Part shown: piece by piece, positions 43,207-56,708 of the stretch | Numbering within the stretch: position 1 is the first letter of the stretch | How the letters are laid out: every line of letters begins with the position of its first letter | Source of the DNA: Carya illinoinensis | Taxonomy: Eukaryota > Streptophyta > Magnoliopsida > Fagales > Juglandaceae | Direction of reading: 5' to 3' | DNA length: 64,000 bases | NCBI RefSeq assembly: GCF_018687715.1 | Contig: NC_056760.1 | Span: 5,989,501 to 6,053,500 of the forward strand | The notes under the pieces: generated by a model | Seen by the model: only the letters and a program-made list of their open reading frames with translations | The model's database searches: none | What the model was told of the DNA's origin: nothing | Made by a program: the position numbers and the translations under genes

Positions 43207-44349
43207 TCAGGATTGTGAGCCCCATATTGCCCAGTTGGCTTCGCTTCCAACACGTGGCATGCTGTGAATCCTTGATTGAACATCAACCTTGAAGTCGGCC
43301 CCACACATGATCCCCTCACTGTCAACCCTAGGCATTGCTTTGATTTTCATTCTTGGGTGCTCGAAGCTCATCAACCCATGCTCGCTGTGGAACATGCACC
43401 CTGCATTTCAACCCACCAAATCGGAGGTTAGATTGGGACACGATCATATATATAAAATAATTTATTAACCAGGAACGTACGATTCTTTAGGACAAGAACG
43501 CATGATATACATACCAGTAGGGAATGGTGCAAATGATTTAGCACAGCTTGCTTTTATGACCTCTAACTTGTCAGAAATCACCACAGACCCATCAGCTGAA
43601 ATGCCCCAGAAGAGCCTAATTTCTTCATTTGCACCCTACACAACCAAACAACAAAAGCCGTGAGCAGATTAATGAGGTTCACAGAAACATGCACCCTCCT
43701 GTACATTTTAGAAGTTCACACTATGTTCATTTTAGAGCTGGAGGTAGATTTACCAGTGCAGCAAAGACTGTTTTTGCCTTGTTATCGTAGATCACAAATC
43801 CAAAGCTTCCATCAAGATCTTTGAGGACCTGATCGGCTGGGTATGGACCTCGGTCACGGAGAGTCCTATAGGCCTCCATCACGAACATGGCCTCGTTTGT
43901 GCCCTTTGATAGGCCGTACTGCTTGATGAGGCTGCACAGATTGTTTAGGCTCCCTAAGAAAATGCAGTATATTTCATCCATGGCACAGAACAATCTGCAA
44001 AATATCAATTTATTAATTATTCTGCAAATCAGAAATAAACCCAGGAAAGAAAAGATGAGATGGCTGGCAAATGAAACTAGAGACAAATGGGTTTAAAGAA
44101 AGCATAGATTGGACACAGAGAGTCGAGAGAGACGTACCTCTGATGAATGGAATATGGTTTCTCGGGTGGAACATAAGCAAAAGCCGTCGTATTTTCAAAG
44201 CAGATTGAGAAGGCATTGCCAGATTGAGAAACGAAATCCTTCAAAATCTCTGGTGAAAGCTTGGCCGGCTTCACGGAAGAATTCAAGGGCGCCGGGCTAT
44301 TCAGCTCCTGAGGTGGCTGAACCAAGCCTTTGTTGAATATACTCAACAT
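43207..44349 (-). CDS. Aluminium-induced / stem-specific TSJT1-like protein (DUF3700, YGL and LRDR motifs)
   Basis: Coding exons on the minus strand: 44349-44138, 43994-43754, 43635-43515, 43400-43207; 768 nt, 255 aa, all GT-AG. The family hallmarks are plain: QYGLSKGTNE (YGL), RTLRDRGPYPADQVL (LRDR), then GSFGFVIYD and AADG-like ISADGSVVISD. The fold is that of class II glutamine amidotransferases. Residue 2 is Leu rather than the catalytic Cys of active enzymes, so classical amidotransferase chemistry is unlikely. Family members are induced by aluminium, auxin, wounding or senescence (Wali7, ARG10, TSJT1, AILP1). Length is usual and no lesion is seen. The start ATG gives MLSIF, like the MLA(V/I)F start of relatives. 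Confidence 0.93.
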
Positions 44350-44501
44350 CTCTTCCTGCTTCTTCCAAAAGAAAAAAATCTTCCTAACAGCCAAGAAACT
44401 TCAAAGGGTAAACCAACCAGATACTACAATCCAATCGAGAGAATTTTACAGTAGGAGACAGGCAACAGATATTGATGCAGAAAAACATATATTGTCCAGA
44501 T

Positions 44502-44510
44502 CTTATATAG
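44502..44510 (-). promoter_or_regulatory. TATA box candidate of the TSJT1-like gene
   Basis: The minus strand reads CTATATAAG at this position, about 153 bp upstream of the ATG. Spacing fits a short 5' UTR of roughly 120 nt. Confidence 0.6.
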
Positions 44511-47500
44511 AGTGAGAGACAGAGAGGGAAAACGTGTCAAAGTTATCCAAACTCATAGATGGAGGCATGAAATTGGAAGACGAGGAATACCCGGATGGAA
44601 TGAATGATTAATTAAAGCTGTAAATTCTGCTTTTTGTTGTCAAAATTATCTCCAAGTATTAATATTCTGACATTAAACAGCTAAGACTTATATTGTTGGA
44701 CGGTTTGAAATTGATTGCTCAAAGTTGTAACATTATGTAAATGTTAAATTTTAAATTCCTTAATATAATAATGTCATGTCGAGATTACATTGAATGAGAA
44801 GTTTCATGTAATCAAAGAGGAGGATTATTCATGCAGCTAATACTACCGTTGATTAAGCTTTATTAGTCAGTATCAACCAATAAATTATTAATACTAGAAA
44901 AGTTGGAGCAAGAGACGTGGGAAATGGTTAAACTGCAGAATCTTATCTACAAGTGTCAAGCAAGAATTAAAAAGGGTCTGCGGTCAGAGTGAGTGACAGT
45001 GTTCCGAGTCAGCAAGATCATTTTGGGTCGGCGATTTCCTCGTGCCTCTTGCGTGCACCTGTGGATATGGATCAAGATTTTAATGATGGTCTCTAGATTA
45101 CTTTAGAATCGAGGATATTCGGATTATATTATTTTTATGTACTATATTTAATTAAAAAAATATTTGACAGACACATTATTTTGAGAATATTTAACGTTGT
45201 TGATTGATAAACGGTTTACTTTCATTTTCCTCGACACATTCAGTTGCAGCTTGAAATTAGGTACTATGAGACCTTTCATAAAGATACAACTTGTAGCATA
45301 GCAATACCTAACATTGAAAGTTCCTGCAGGATGGTATTAAAATATTCCTCGCACCATTTTTAATGTAAAGAGCCCAGAAACCATGCTTAACAGAAACAGT
45401 GATATGGGGCCCAGATATCATGTCAAAAATGCCGAACAAGGAAAACATAAGCCTCATCAATACCATGCCAAACATGGAAAAGCCCATGGACCAGCAAACA
45501 GCCGTCGTGCATACATGTAAGAGAGAAATACACCAGAATATGGCCCATCAGAAAATAAAGAAATTCTTGCGAATATACGTATCTATTCAAGGCCCCTCAA
45601 ACCAGGCCTTCAAAAGATGTCTTTATATATCTTCAAAACATTCGGTTCGGATACTTCGTAGAACCGACGATAGAAGTTCAGCCCTGACCCGACTCCACAC
45701 CCATTATATAATACGTCAGACACTGTCTGCACTCTGTTATTTTCTCCAAAATTAAAGTGGGCACTATGGCGTAAGGAACACATCTAACATGCTTGTTGTT
45801 TAGAGAAAATTATTATTCAATTTTATTGACATCTGTCTTAATCAGGAAACTTCGGTGTGAATAAAATTTTCTCTATTTTTTTTATTAAAACGCATAGCCC
45901 CAGCCCATTGCCAATGCAGTGAGCCAAAGGCCCAAAACAGATTACTTCTATTACTTGCTGCAGAGTAAGCTACAGTCCGGTCCTACTATAATACTCTCTC
46001 TCAAAATGATCAATTAATTGATAGCACCGTAAATGATCGATCAATCAGAACACCTTGGTTCCTCGTAAGAAAATTAAGAAAAAGTCTATACATAAATCTA
46101 CACATCAACATACTATACATCATATTTTTATTATTATTTTATTTTATTAAATATTTGATATATGAATAATAAGTAGAAAATTTTAATTCATTTAAAAAAA
46201 ATTAAAAATAAAAATAATGTGATGTATGAACTTCTGTAGAATCAGGGATGGAATCTCCCGTGTAAAAGACCAAAAAAAAAAAAAGGAAAAAATTGAAAGC
46301 ACCATAAATAGTCCGTGACGTGATCGTACGTATGGTGGGCTAAGTTACGTGTACGGACAGAACTGTATTCGTTTTCAGCAGTTGATAGTGAGTGGCTCGT
46401 TTGTCCTGAAGCTGAAGGCTTTGTCCAACCGACAACAGGCCGGTTGCCCTTTCAGAGCCTAATCAAACGCGGCATCGACTCTAACAGATAAGCTCGCTTC
46501 GTTTGTTATCTATCTATCACTCACCGCTGACACACTACTTATCATATTTACCGCCTTTTAAATCTCTTTGTTTTTTTCTTTCTTTTCCCTTCCTTTTTTT
46601 TCTTCGGAAGAGTGAATGCGTGTCCAGTTGGCAACGCAGCTCAAGAAGAGATTTTGTCTGAGAACTGCTGCTCTTCCGTATGGATCCGGATCCGTACAGG
46701 TGTTTTATTTATTTATTTAATGATTAAGAAATTATTTTTTAATAATATTATTATTTTTTAAAAAAATATTTTAAAATATTTTTAAAATGCATTAAAAATA
46801 AAGAAAATACTCTATCCATGAAGGGATTATATAAAAATAATTTTATAAATTGATGTGTATTAATGTAGTTTATTAAACTATAAAATTATTTTTATTATAA
46901 AATAAAGTTAATGTAACATATTTTTATAAACTTATTTTTAAATAATTTATTTATAATTATAGCAGTGACAAAATCCCCCAAATACCATGTGTGGCCGTAG
47001 AGCCACTCATCTTGTTTTGGGTCATTCGGCCCTTGCATGCGCATGTGTTCTTTTTCTCTCGTGGCTCTGAGAAAGGGTTATTCGGCCCTTTGGCTCTTGG
47101 TCTTTTTGGCGATCCATGCCCTTTTTAAGGCTTCTTGATCCTCATGTTGTGTACTTGTAGGACCTCGTGGGGTTGGTTTGGATGTTATAACGATAATTTT
47201 TAATTTAAGATAAAAATTAAAAGTTGAATAAAAATATTATTTTTTAATATTATTATAATTTTAAAATTTGAAAAAATTGAATTGAAATTTAAAAAAATTG
47301 AATTATTTATTATATATTGTATAAAAATTTAAAAAAATTATGATGATTATATGAAATATGATGAAAATTTTGAATCTCATATTACTTTCAAATCTATCTT
47401 TAAGGCTCATTTGTTTTACAATTCTATTCAACTTATTTGATCTCATCTCATATAATCATTATTATTTTTTAAAATTTTTACACAAAATAAGATAAACGAT

Positions 47501-49630
47501 TCAATTTTTTTAAATATCAAAATAAAAAATAATATTAATATATATTTTAATAATATTTTATTTAATTTTTAATTTTAATCTCAACTCAACTCATCTCATT
47601 TGTAAAAATAAATTAGACAAATCATGTTGCCGGTCCGACATAAAATATATAAATGATTTGATTAATGATAGTTTTACACTTTCTTTACTACTACTTTACT
47701 ATCCAGTTATTATTTTTTCTTTTTGCTCTTTGAATAGGATAGAAAATTTTAGAAAATGACATTCTTGTATAATATAGAAGAAAATAAATTCAATAAATCA
47801 AAAAAATAAAAAATTGAATTTATTTTTAAATAAAATATATGATTACGTTGATTTATTGAATTTATTTATTTTTAGATTATGTAATAATGTTATATTTTGA
47901 AATTTTTAATATAAATTTAATTTAATTTTTTTTTAAAAAAAAGGAGAGAAAAATAATAATTGAATAGTAAAAAATAGTAAAAGGATGGGTATCATTACCC
48001 AAATGATTTTCCACTTTGCAGATTAGAAATTAACACCCTGCAGGCGGGACCCATCTAAGATATTGAGATCCATGTGGGGACATTGATCATCAACCATCAA
48101 CTTCACACACATACAAACACACGATTGACAATATTCAACACTTTTTGTGTTGATGGATTGAGAAAAATCGAGATTATTCGAGCAAAAATACAACTTTGCT
48201 TCTTCTTATCTAGATACGAGCTTTTATTTTATTACGTTGATGTTTCGATGATTCTAACTGTGGCATGGAAATTAATATCCAGCTCGACGACAATGACACA
48301 GCAATCGCGGCGGATTCACAAAAAATACAAAACTAATGAACAGTCAAGGAACGGAAGTTGTTTCCTATCATTGTATCAGAATTAATGATCTTTCAGAACT
48401 TGCAGTAATTAAAAAAATCAAAGGAAAAAATGCAACGAATGATGCGAACTTATGAATGAGAACAACAGCAGCTACGTACGTGTGGCTCAAGTTAACCCAA
48501 ACGTTGTTAATCATATATATAATGTATGGGCAACAAGGCGTCGACCCCAGTAATATCATATTCAAGATAATACCAAGTAAATTAACATCATGATCCTCAG
48601 AAAATCTTGCATCCGGTCGTGTCTGGCTCAAATAAAAGTTGGTTTCATACAGAAATATCTTATACAATATCCGGCCTGTCTTGGTTGTTGGCGAATTACA
48701 TCTATTGTTGTTATGTGAATGAATGAAAAGCTGTCAAATTTATGCAATAAATTATAGTAATATATAAGCCATTTCTGGCTTTTAGCTTACTTTTTTACGG
48801 TCAGTAATTGTATCAACTTTATTTTTGTCAAGTAGCAGCTTCAACGTGACATTATTTTTTACTTTTTTGATGTCTCTCACGCGATTAGTGCGGATTGACA
48901 TAACGTACTGGACTAAGGAAGAAAACAAAGTATTTAATGGACGTAGGTTGGATCGAAATGGTCAGAGAAGTCGGCCGTCGTGGTTGTCTGCATTCGTTTG
49001 TTTCAATGGAAACGACATGAGCGCACCATTTCTCAGGCTGGGCGGCTAAATAGAACACCAGATATTCTAGTTGCATAGTTTTTTTATGGATATATTGAGA
49101 TGGCTGCCTATGCTAAATTTTTCCAATACAGTGGGCTTCAGTCGGAGAGAATACATGCATACGTTTTTCAAGCCCCCTCCCCGGCGCGGGAGCAAATGCA
49201 TTTATGTTTACAAATACAGAAAAAAGGAAAAGATATACATATAATACATATAGTACTCATGATGTAGCACGTTGAACCTGTCATTTAAGTTAGGCGCTAC
49301 TAGTTTTCTACTGCTCTAATTTAAGCTAGCTAGATAGAATAGATCAGGATCGATGTAACATGCATGACATATGTCTGCAAAGACGATAGGGTTAATTTGC
49401 TAATCAATACTTATCCATACCTATTTACGATATTTTATATACAATTATTTTTATATATTTTTATATAATTTTTTAATACGATTGATTGCATTACTTTTTT
49501 ATATTTTTTTTATAGTTTCATTAATTACATAGTAGATACGTAATTCAATAAATAAGAAATTTTCTATTTCATTTGAAATATGGAATATTAATTTAGAGTG
49601 TTTCCATTTTACTTAATTACTAATATTTTT
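44511..49630. other. AT-rich intergenic region without recognised genes
   Basis: About 5.1 kb. The open frames (such as 45399-45755 and 48074-48385) lack known motifs or splice context and are not called. 45390-45760 is less AT-rich and LTR-like in composition but has no partner repeat in the window. 46090-46240 resembles a short MITE (TACATAAATCTACACATCA vs TGATGTATGAACTTCTGTAGA). 46985-47165 has repeated words (TTCGGCCCTT) of unknown origin. 47170-47640 is listed separately. Confidence 0.4.
47170..47640. repeat. Two oppositely oriented AT-rich repeats with GATGAG-type ends
   Basis: 47170-47385 begins GGTTTGGATGTTAT and runs through AAAAGTTGAATAAAAATATTATT. 47405-47620 is similar in reverse orientation, ending CAACTCATCTCATTTGTAAAA. 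The shared internal order (AGTTGAATAAAATATT, AATTGAAT, GATTATATGA) shows they are one family. This style of element is, in my memory, abundant in Juglandaceae. Confidence 0.5.
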
Positions 49631-49631
49631 T

Positions 49632-49832
49632 TGAACAATGCTACACAACTTCTTAATATCTACACACCATATTTAAAATTCTTTTTTTTTTTCAATTTAT
49701 TCTTCTTAAACTAATTAAATCTTTGTATTCATTATCTATATATATCTTAAATATTTGATATAAAAAGAAATTAAAACAATATGGTGTGTGTAGATTGTGT
49801 AAATAATAAGAGGATATGTACGTATCATTTTT
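49632..49832. mobile_element. MITE-like element with long imperfect terminal inverted repeats
   Basis: The left end GAACAATGCTACACAACTTC through TCTACACACCATATT mirrors the right end ATATGGTGTGTGTAGATTG through CGTATCATTTTTC. Length about 200 bp, no coding capacity, AT-rich middle. Outer boundaries and TSD are uncertain because the flanks are T-rich. Confidence 0.6.
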
Positions 49833-50439
49833 CTATTTCTTATAAATACATTGAACAAATTGAAAAGTTAGAAATACATAGCTCCATGTGCCGGCAACAA
49901 CAATTCAATCAAAAGCCTATTTGGGGTTGAGGTAGGAATTTTAAAAAATATTTAAATATTATTAAAAGTTTTTTAATAAAAAAATTAATTTTTTTTGGTG
50001 TTGCATATTAAACTATTTTTTAATTTTAAATAAGATAAAATATATGTTGAGCGTGTCTTCAGGATAATCTGAAATATAGTTCAAATTTTAAAAGGATTAC
50101 CAATGGATGAAAATATATACCCATATTAGTTATTACTTTTCTATAATTACAACTTTCAAACTTTTAACGATACGGTCTTAATTTTTTTAAAAAATCAAAT
50201 GATAGTTATTTTTGCCTCATAAAACTCTTTTTTAATTTGTTTACAAAGAAATATAAGATGTTTGAAAGTACTTTAAATATATATGATTATTAAATAATAA
50301 ATAATTTTTTAATAACAAAACTTCTTATTTAAATTCAAATTTAAAAATTAAAAATTAAAAATTATATTTTATACCATCAATTTTAAACATGCAGGAAATA
50401 GTCAAAACACATGGGCATATTGGATTATTTTCAAATACT

Positions 50440-53400
50440 TTTTTCAATAGATATTCACTAAAGCGTTTATACCACATCGTCCATATTGCTTTAACTTATA
50501 TAAAAATATTTGAAATTTGATAGAATACATATTTTTAGATATATTCTGATTAAAAGTTTCACGCATTTTATATCTTTCAGGGATTTTCATATATATGTTA
50601 TGATTTAATGATCCATATAAATATGCAGTGACCACATCCATCAATTGCATGTCTAATCTTTTTGTAACTGTCAAGCTAATAAAAAATCTGAATGTGATTG
50701 TATCCATAACATGAGAATACGTTTCCTCATAATCAATCCTTAATTTCTACAGGAAACTTTGTGCAACAAGTCGTGTTTTATATCGCACAATTTCATTGCT
50801 CTCATTACGCTTACGTATAAATATCTATTAAATATCTAGCGAGTTTAATTCAGCTTCAATAGGTGATTTCCATTTTGACCAATCATTTCTACGTCGACAT
50901 TTTTCGACAGTTTTTGACTCACTTTTTTCATTACTTCTGGTAATGTCAAGGGCCATCTTATATGAAAATATCTTGTCGACAACAGTTTTATTTTTATGCA
51001 AAATTTCTCAAGTACTCATGAAATATATTGATATTTCGTTATTTTCAGGTACCTGTCTCTCTTCAAGGGAAAACATTTCATGGAATACCTTTTTAGGAGA
51101 TTCTTTTTTCAAGAGATTTAGTCTCTTCACGAGTATCAATTGCTCTTGTGGCCTGTGTTGTGGGCATGGGGTCTTCAGAAGTACCAAATTTATTTTGTAT
51201 TTTTCTCTTCCAATAAATTTTATCGTTTGCACCAATAGGCCGTCCACGTTTAGGCGTGTCTTAGACTCACATATTGCTGTTTTGATAATTTGTCCTTCAA
51301 AGATTACAATCATTACTGGAATATTAACAGTAGGAATATATGATTTTATTATACTTTTAATATCAGTAAATACATTCTGTAATTGATTTGCAACACTTTA
51401 CAAATGAATAATATTTTAAATCTCTAGTTTACATTAATACGTACGATGATCAAATTGGGAAAGACTTTATTTTTTCAAGTAATTTCTTGTCGTGTTTCAG
51501 GCACCGACTTTTTATTACTTAATATTGAAAAAATGAATTCGTTAAAATGACAATTCTTAAAGCATGCATTAAACATATTCTCTGTAAGATGTTCAAAGTA
51601 TCTAATAATATATGGAGAATCAAACTCAACATATATCTCAAGTCTACGTTAAGGACTTATTTTGGTACGTTATAGAGATGCAATTAGAATATATACAGTA
51701 CATTCAAAAATATGAATATGAGAAATATTTGATTGTTGATTAAATGCAAGCTGTAATGGAGAATATTTGTGATATGTTGATGGTATAATCCAAATTAATG
51801 ATGCTGCATGAAGTATAGCATGTTCCCAGATAGAAATAAGAAGTTTTAATTTAATAAGTAAAAGTCTAACGATTAGCTGAAGTCTTTTGATTAATGATTT
51901 AGTTAAACCATTTTGAGTCTGTGTGGGCAACTGGATGTTCAATATATATTCCTATTAATATGCAATAGTTATCAAAAATTTAATATGTAAGTTCACCCGC
52001 ATTATCAAATCGAATAGTTTAATTGGATAGTCAGGGAATTGTGCTCGTCATTTAATTATTTGGGTAAGAAGTTTAGCAAATATAATATTTTTAGTGAAAA
52101 ATAGACAAACATGTGACCATCAACTTGATGTATCAATTAAAACTATAAAGTATCTAAACGGTCCACTTGATGGTTGAATAGGCGCACATATATCCCCATA
52201 AATCTTTTGTAAAAATGACGAATATTCAATAACAACATTTGAGAGAGATAGTTTGATAATTAATTTACCTTGAGAACATGCAGAATACGGATATTCATTA
52301 GGTAATATAATCTACTGATTCTTTAGGAAATGCACATACGAATTATCAATTATTCGTCTCATCATTATTGATCCTAGATGTCCAAGGCGATCATGCTAAG
52401 TCATAATACTTTGGGGTTAATGCACTTTTGGTGCATTACCACATGTGATTCAATTGTTCTCATTTCTGTATAATACAATCTAGATGAAAGAGCAAACAAT
52501 TTTTCTAATAAGAGCTTCTGACTCGAAATCATTTTAGTAATAAGAAGATTCTCTTTACTGCCTTCGTTAGTGGTTTCAATATGACAACTGTTGCGACATA
52601 TATCCTTAAAATTCAATAAATTTCTTTTGGACCATAAAGAAAATAGAATATCATCAATACACTATTTGGTGTCATTAGGTAACACAATATAAACTCTTCC
52701 AGAGATTTCAATTAGATTTGACGAACCAGATATGGTATAGATGTAGGTTTTACCCAGTGTTAGATTTTGAAAATATTTTTTATCCTTAAGAATTGTGTAA
52801 CTTATAGCATTATCAGGCAGACATACATATCTATCATTCATCTCAGATATAAAAAGTTCATCAATAAGACTCATGATTATACAAAATATATAAAACTTTC
52901 ATTATTACAAAACATTGCAAAATATTAAAAAGTTTTACTATAAGATAAAGAAAATACATTAATTGAAAGGAACACTTACATCACCAATCAAATGATAAAC
53001 TCTACCACTAGAATCCTTAAAGAAATCAGAAACATCAAGGTTGATATTATCTTTTCTACTTATAGAAATTAAAGCATCTGATGGTTCAGAAAAATTTATT
53101 TCAAACTTTTTATTTTCTCTTTTATAGAAGCCTAGTATAAGTTAACCAAGTGCTTAGCTGTACGATATGTACGAGACTAATGTCCAATCATACCACATTT
53201 ATGGCATCTATTTTCACCTTTTTTTAAAGATTTGTTCTGAGAGCCTTTACCCTTCTCTGAATTGAACCACTTCCGGTGGTATGGTGTATTTTTATTATTA
53301 TCTCTTTTAGCATGGTCGCTTATGGGACCTACACTTCTATATTTTTTCTACCACATCCACGTTCTCGGTTTTTTTGAAAAGAGTCACCATTCTCTTATGA

Positions 53401-54250
53401 GAATAGTGTAAATCCAGTACCATTCACTTTAGGGAATGATATGGAACCAATAGGACACGACTAATGGTTTTTTAACAAAAAATTATTATTTTGCTTAGCC
53501 ACTATAAGATAAAATATAAGTTCAGAATATTTTTTGAATTTTCGCTCTTTATACTGTTGCTGCAGGAGCACATTTGAGGCATGAAAAATAGCATATATCT
53601 TCTCTAACATGTCATCATTAATGACTTTTTCACCGTATAATTTCAATATTAAGCTGATTTTAAAAATTACAGAGTTATACTCACTAACACTTTTAAAATC
53701 TTGCAACTTCAGGTGCAACCTATCACGACGAGTTTGTGGGAGGATTACAGTTTTTTAGTGCTCATATCTTTCATTTAAATCGTTTCACTAAGTAAGATGA
53801 TCTTTTACCGTGAGATACTCAATTTTTAATTCTTCATAAAGATGGTGACAAAGGAAAATTATTATCTTAGCACGGTCCTGTCGAGACACGTGATTTCCTT
53901 CTTTATTTATATCTCTCAAGTTTATCGCACTCAGATGGATCTCAATATTAATGATCTAAAATAAATAATTTTTTTAAAAAATGTCAAGAACAACGAATTC
54001 TAATTTTATAATATTTGACATTTTTTGAAATAGAAGACTACTAACTTTAAAATCAGCAAAACTTTTATACTGATAACATGTTATAAAATTAAAAAAGAAA
54101 TAATATTATAAAAAAAAATTTAAAATATTGTTATTAACTCATAAAAATTATATCTTGTATAAGTGAACAATGCCTATATATATAAGATTTGAAAGACAGT
54201 AACTTAAGTCAGTTTAATGGAAAGACGGTCCTTACAAGTCGGTTACAACA
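50440..54250 (-). mobile_element. Decayed Ty1/copia retrotransposon
   Basis: Minus-strand fragments in copia order: gag (53718-53461: LQDFKSVSEYNS, ASNVLLQQQYKER, KYSELIFYL), a CCHC knuckle start (CHKCGMIGH, about 53210-53178), integrase pieces (51942-51670: SLIKRLQLIVRLLL, HAILHAASLIW, YHKYSPLQLAF) and RT (50707-50444: QLMDVVTAYLYGSL, IYMKIPE). Integrase before RT identifies copia. Every segment is broken by stops and frameshifts, so this is an old copy. A PBS-like sequence and a possible short 5' LTR lie at 54068-54250; no 3' LTR was found at the left end. Confidence 0.82.
54079..54250 (-). repeat. Possible short 5' LTR of the copia element
   Basis: Plus-strand ends TGTTATAAAA and GTTACAACA give TG..CA termini over 172 bp. 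Just inside, the minus strand reads ACATGTTATCAGTATAAA, a degraded match to the Met-tRNA PBS context. Without a second LTR copy this is unproven. Confidence 0.4.
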
Positions 54251-54954
54251 TATCATATATGAATGTGCTACTTGGTGGCTCTCGCCAACGTTAGGTAAAA
54301 ATAATTTTTTATTTTTTTTAAATTAATTTTTAATATTTTTAAATATTTTATAAAAATAGAAAAAAATTGTAATAATATTAAAAAAAATTTCTTAATCATT
54401 AAAAAAATTTTTAAAAAAATTGAGCCAGCGGTAACCTTAATATTTTCTATCGTATATTCCTATAAATATATATATGATAAATATATAAGCTTTTTCCTTT
54501 TTGTTTTTTTATTTTGTTTTTTTTTTTAAGAAATAGCTATCAATGTCTTCGTGGGCCGTCTGCTGAAAACTTCATTAAAAGGACGTACATGGACCAATAG
54601 GAATCTCTGCAATATTTGTGGCTGAAGTTTGCTGATCAAGTACTGCCATAAAGCACGTACGTACGTGGTCGTGGTTGTCACGATCTCAATTCTAAAACCA
54701 TATCTATTATTAGATAATTCACAACCACGCATATATATAATATACGGGAGTATATGCCTGATGATTTTTTTGGTGTCACATTCACATCACATGCATGAAT
54801 ACAGTTCACATTTTTTTAAAAATATCCTCCAATTCCATAAATGAACATTAATGAAGATCGAAGGATACTAATATTGGATTTTTAGTTTTGCTTTTCTAGG
54901 AATCAGGAAGAAATGGGTTAAGATCATAGGGAGTCGGAATGTTACCATATAATA

Positions 54955-55100
54955 TATCAAAAATTCTATGTACAGTCATTTTTATAGACTCTTTTATACA
55001 CTCCAGTGATATGATTGGTTGTGTATTAAAAAAAAATTAATCCAGCCAATCATATCAGTAGAGTGTACATAAAGTGCACAAAAATGACTGTATGTAGCAT
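54955..55100. mobile_element. Small MITE-like inverted-repeat element
   Basis: Left arm TGTACAGTCATTTTTATAGA..ACACTCCAGTGATATGATTGG mirrors right arm CCAATCATATCAGTAGAGTGTAC..CAAAAATGACTGTATGTA. The arms span nearly the whole 145 bp, separated by a short A-rich loop, so the element could fold as one long hairpin. The flanking AATATATC/ATAATATAT may be a TSD but is AT-rich. Confidence 0.7.
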
Positions 55101-56068
55101 TACTCATAATATATTTGCTTCTAAAATCTTTTAACCTTTTTTGAGAGTACTGAAAGATTTTTTTTGTTTAAATTATCATCGCTCATTCATAAAAAAATTT
55201 ACATTCATGACCGAATATATTCTAAAATATCTACATATTAAATATAACATTATAAATCAAAATTAAAGAAAATTCATTTGGTCGTATTTGTGATCATAAC
55301 TTTCGACAGCTTAACTTGTTAAAAAAGAAAAAATTTAATTATAAATATAATTTAGTATTAATATGTATATTAATTTAATATGATTAGTCAAAAAATAAAT
55401 TTTATTAAAAATAATATTAATTTAAATTTTAAATATAAAAAAATTAATATTAATATATAAATTAGTACGGTAATAAAATTCGTTAAAAAATATTTCAGTT
55501 TAGAAAATGGACAGCTCCGACAACAATACGTAAGCGCATATATCCATAGAACTTAGACAGCATCTATGTTTGTGAGTGTGTACCGTACGTGAGTAGAGCT
55601 TGGTTCGATCTATTGTTTAATGCAAGAGATGATATTAAGAATGGGTACTGATAGCCTTACTGTCCTATTAATACCTTTTTACTATTTAAGTATATTTTAA
55701 GTGTTTTTTTTTTCATTTTTTTAAGTATTTTTTTAATATTCTTAATTATTAAGAAAAAATTAAAAAAAAATATAATTTTACTAATACTTACTCCCTCAAT
55801 CATTAAGTAAAATGAAAAAAAAAAAAAAATCAAATACAAAAAAGAGTAGTAAAGAAGTTATAGTGGAGTAATAATTTTATCATTTTCCATTAAAAATTAA
55901 TAGGATATATATATGAACAAGTACGTCTAATAAATATAAATTATATTTTTCAAGAAAAAATAGAAATTAAAATTAAAGGGGGAATTACAATTTTAATCCA
56001 CAAACTTTATACCCAATGCTTCTCACTTGACAACTAAAATGATTCAAAAATTTCAAACAATAATAATT

Positions 56069-56313
56069 GGAAAATGCTATGCAGCCTTCCCAGCTCCCGC
56101 TGGGAGCCACCGCTGTAAAAAAAATTTATTTTTTTAATTTTTTTACTTAATGATTAAGTAAGTGTTTTTGAATGATGTTATAAATTTAAAAAAAAAAATT
56201 ATTTAATGGTGTTAAAAAAAATACATCTAAACAAATATTAAAAAAAAAATTTTTCATTTTACACTAACGGTAGCTCCCAGCAGGAGCTGGGAGTGGTTAC
56301 CGTAGCATCGTCC
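56069..56313. mobile_element. Mutator-like MITE with perfect 9-bp TSD
   Basis: 245 bp. The TIRs start GGAAAATGCTATGCAGCC at the left and GGACGATGCTACGGTAACC on the opposite strand at the right, sharing TCCCAGCTCC.GCTGGGAGC.ACCG.T.GTA over about 50 bp. Each arm itself contains a CCCAGCTCC/GCTGGGAGC palindrome. TSD ATAATAATT lies at 56060-56068 and 56314-56322. The 9-bp TSD and long TIRs point to Mutator-type mobilisation. Confidence 0.82.
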
Positions 56314-56399
56314 ATAATAATTTTATCCAAATGTGAAAATTAATGAATATTAGCATTAATTAGGAGTTGCAACTGAAAGAAAAATAATAGAGGTATGTT

Positions 56400-56703
56400 G
56401 CCTAGATGACTAACACAAGAGCGGGGTGAATTGAGTTGTATTAAAAAAATAACAATTATAAATTAAATATACAATATAAAATATAAACAAAATACGAAAT
56501 AGCAATAAACATAAAGAGAAAGGGTAAGAGAGAAGCAAACTCAGTATGTTAACGAGATTCAGCCCCACTGCCTACGTCCTCGCCTCAAGCTACTCCTTGA
56601 AAATTCTCAAATTCACTATTCAACCTCTTTCAGGTGGAGATAGAAACCTATTACACATTTGAACAACATATCTACAAAGGATTCGTGTAGAACACCCTCT
56701 ACA
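56400..56703. repeat. Left part of an unclassified repeat, interrupted by the solo LTR
   Basis: TTGCCTAGATGACTAACAC, GAGCGGGGTGAATTGAGTTG and GAGATTCAGCCCCACTGCCTACG resemble a widespread plant repeat type with a GGGGTGAAT start and CCTACGTCC block. The reading across the insertion (ACACTTG then TAATCACC) continues at 60063, so the solo LTR landed inside this repeat. Family not identified. Confidence 0.45.
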
Positions 56704-56708
56704 CTTGC

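Noticed and set aside
54281..54440. MITE between GGTGGCTCTCGCC and GAGCCAGCGGTAACC
   Set aside because: The ends are only loosely complementary and no TSD could be found.
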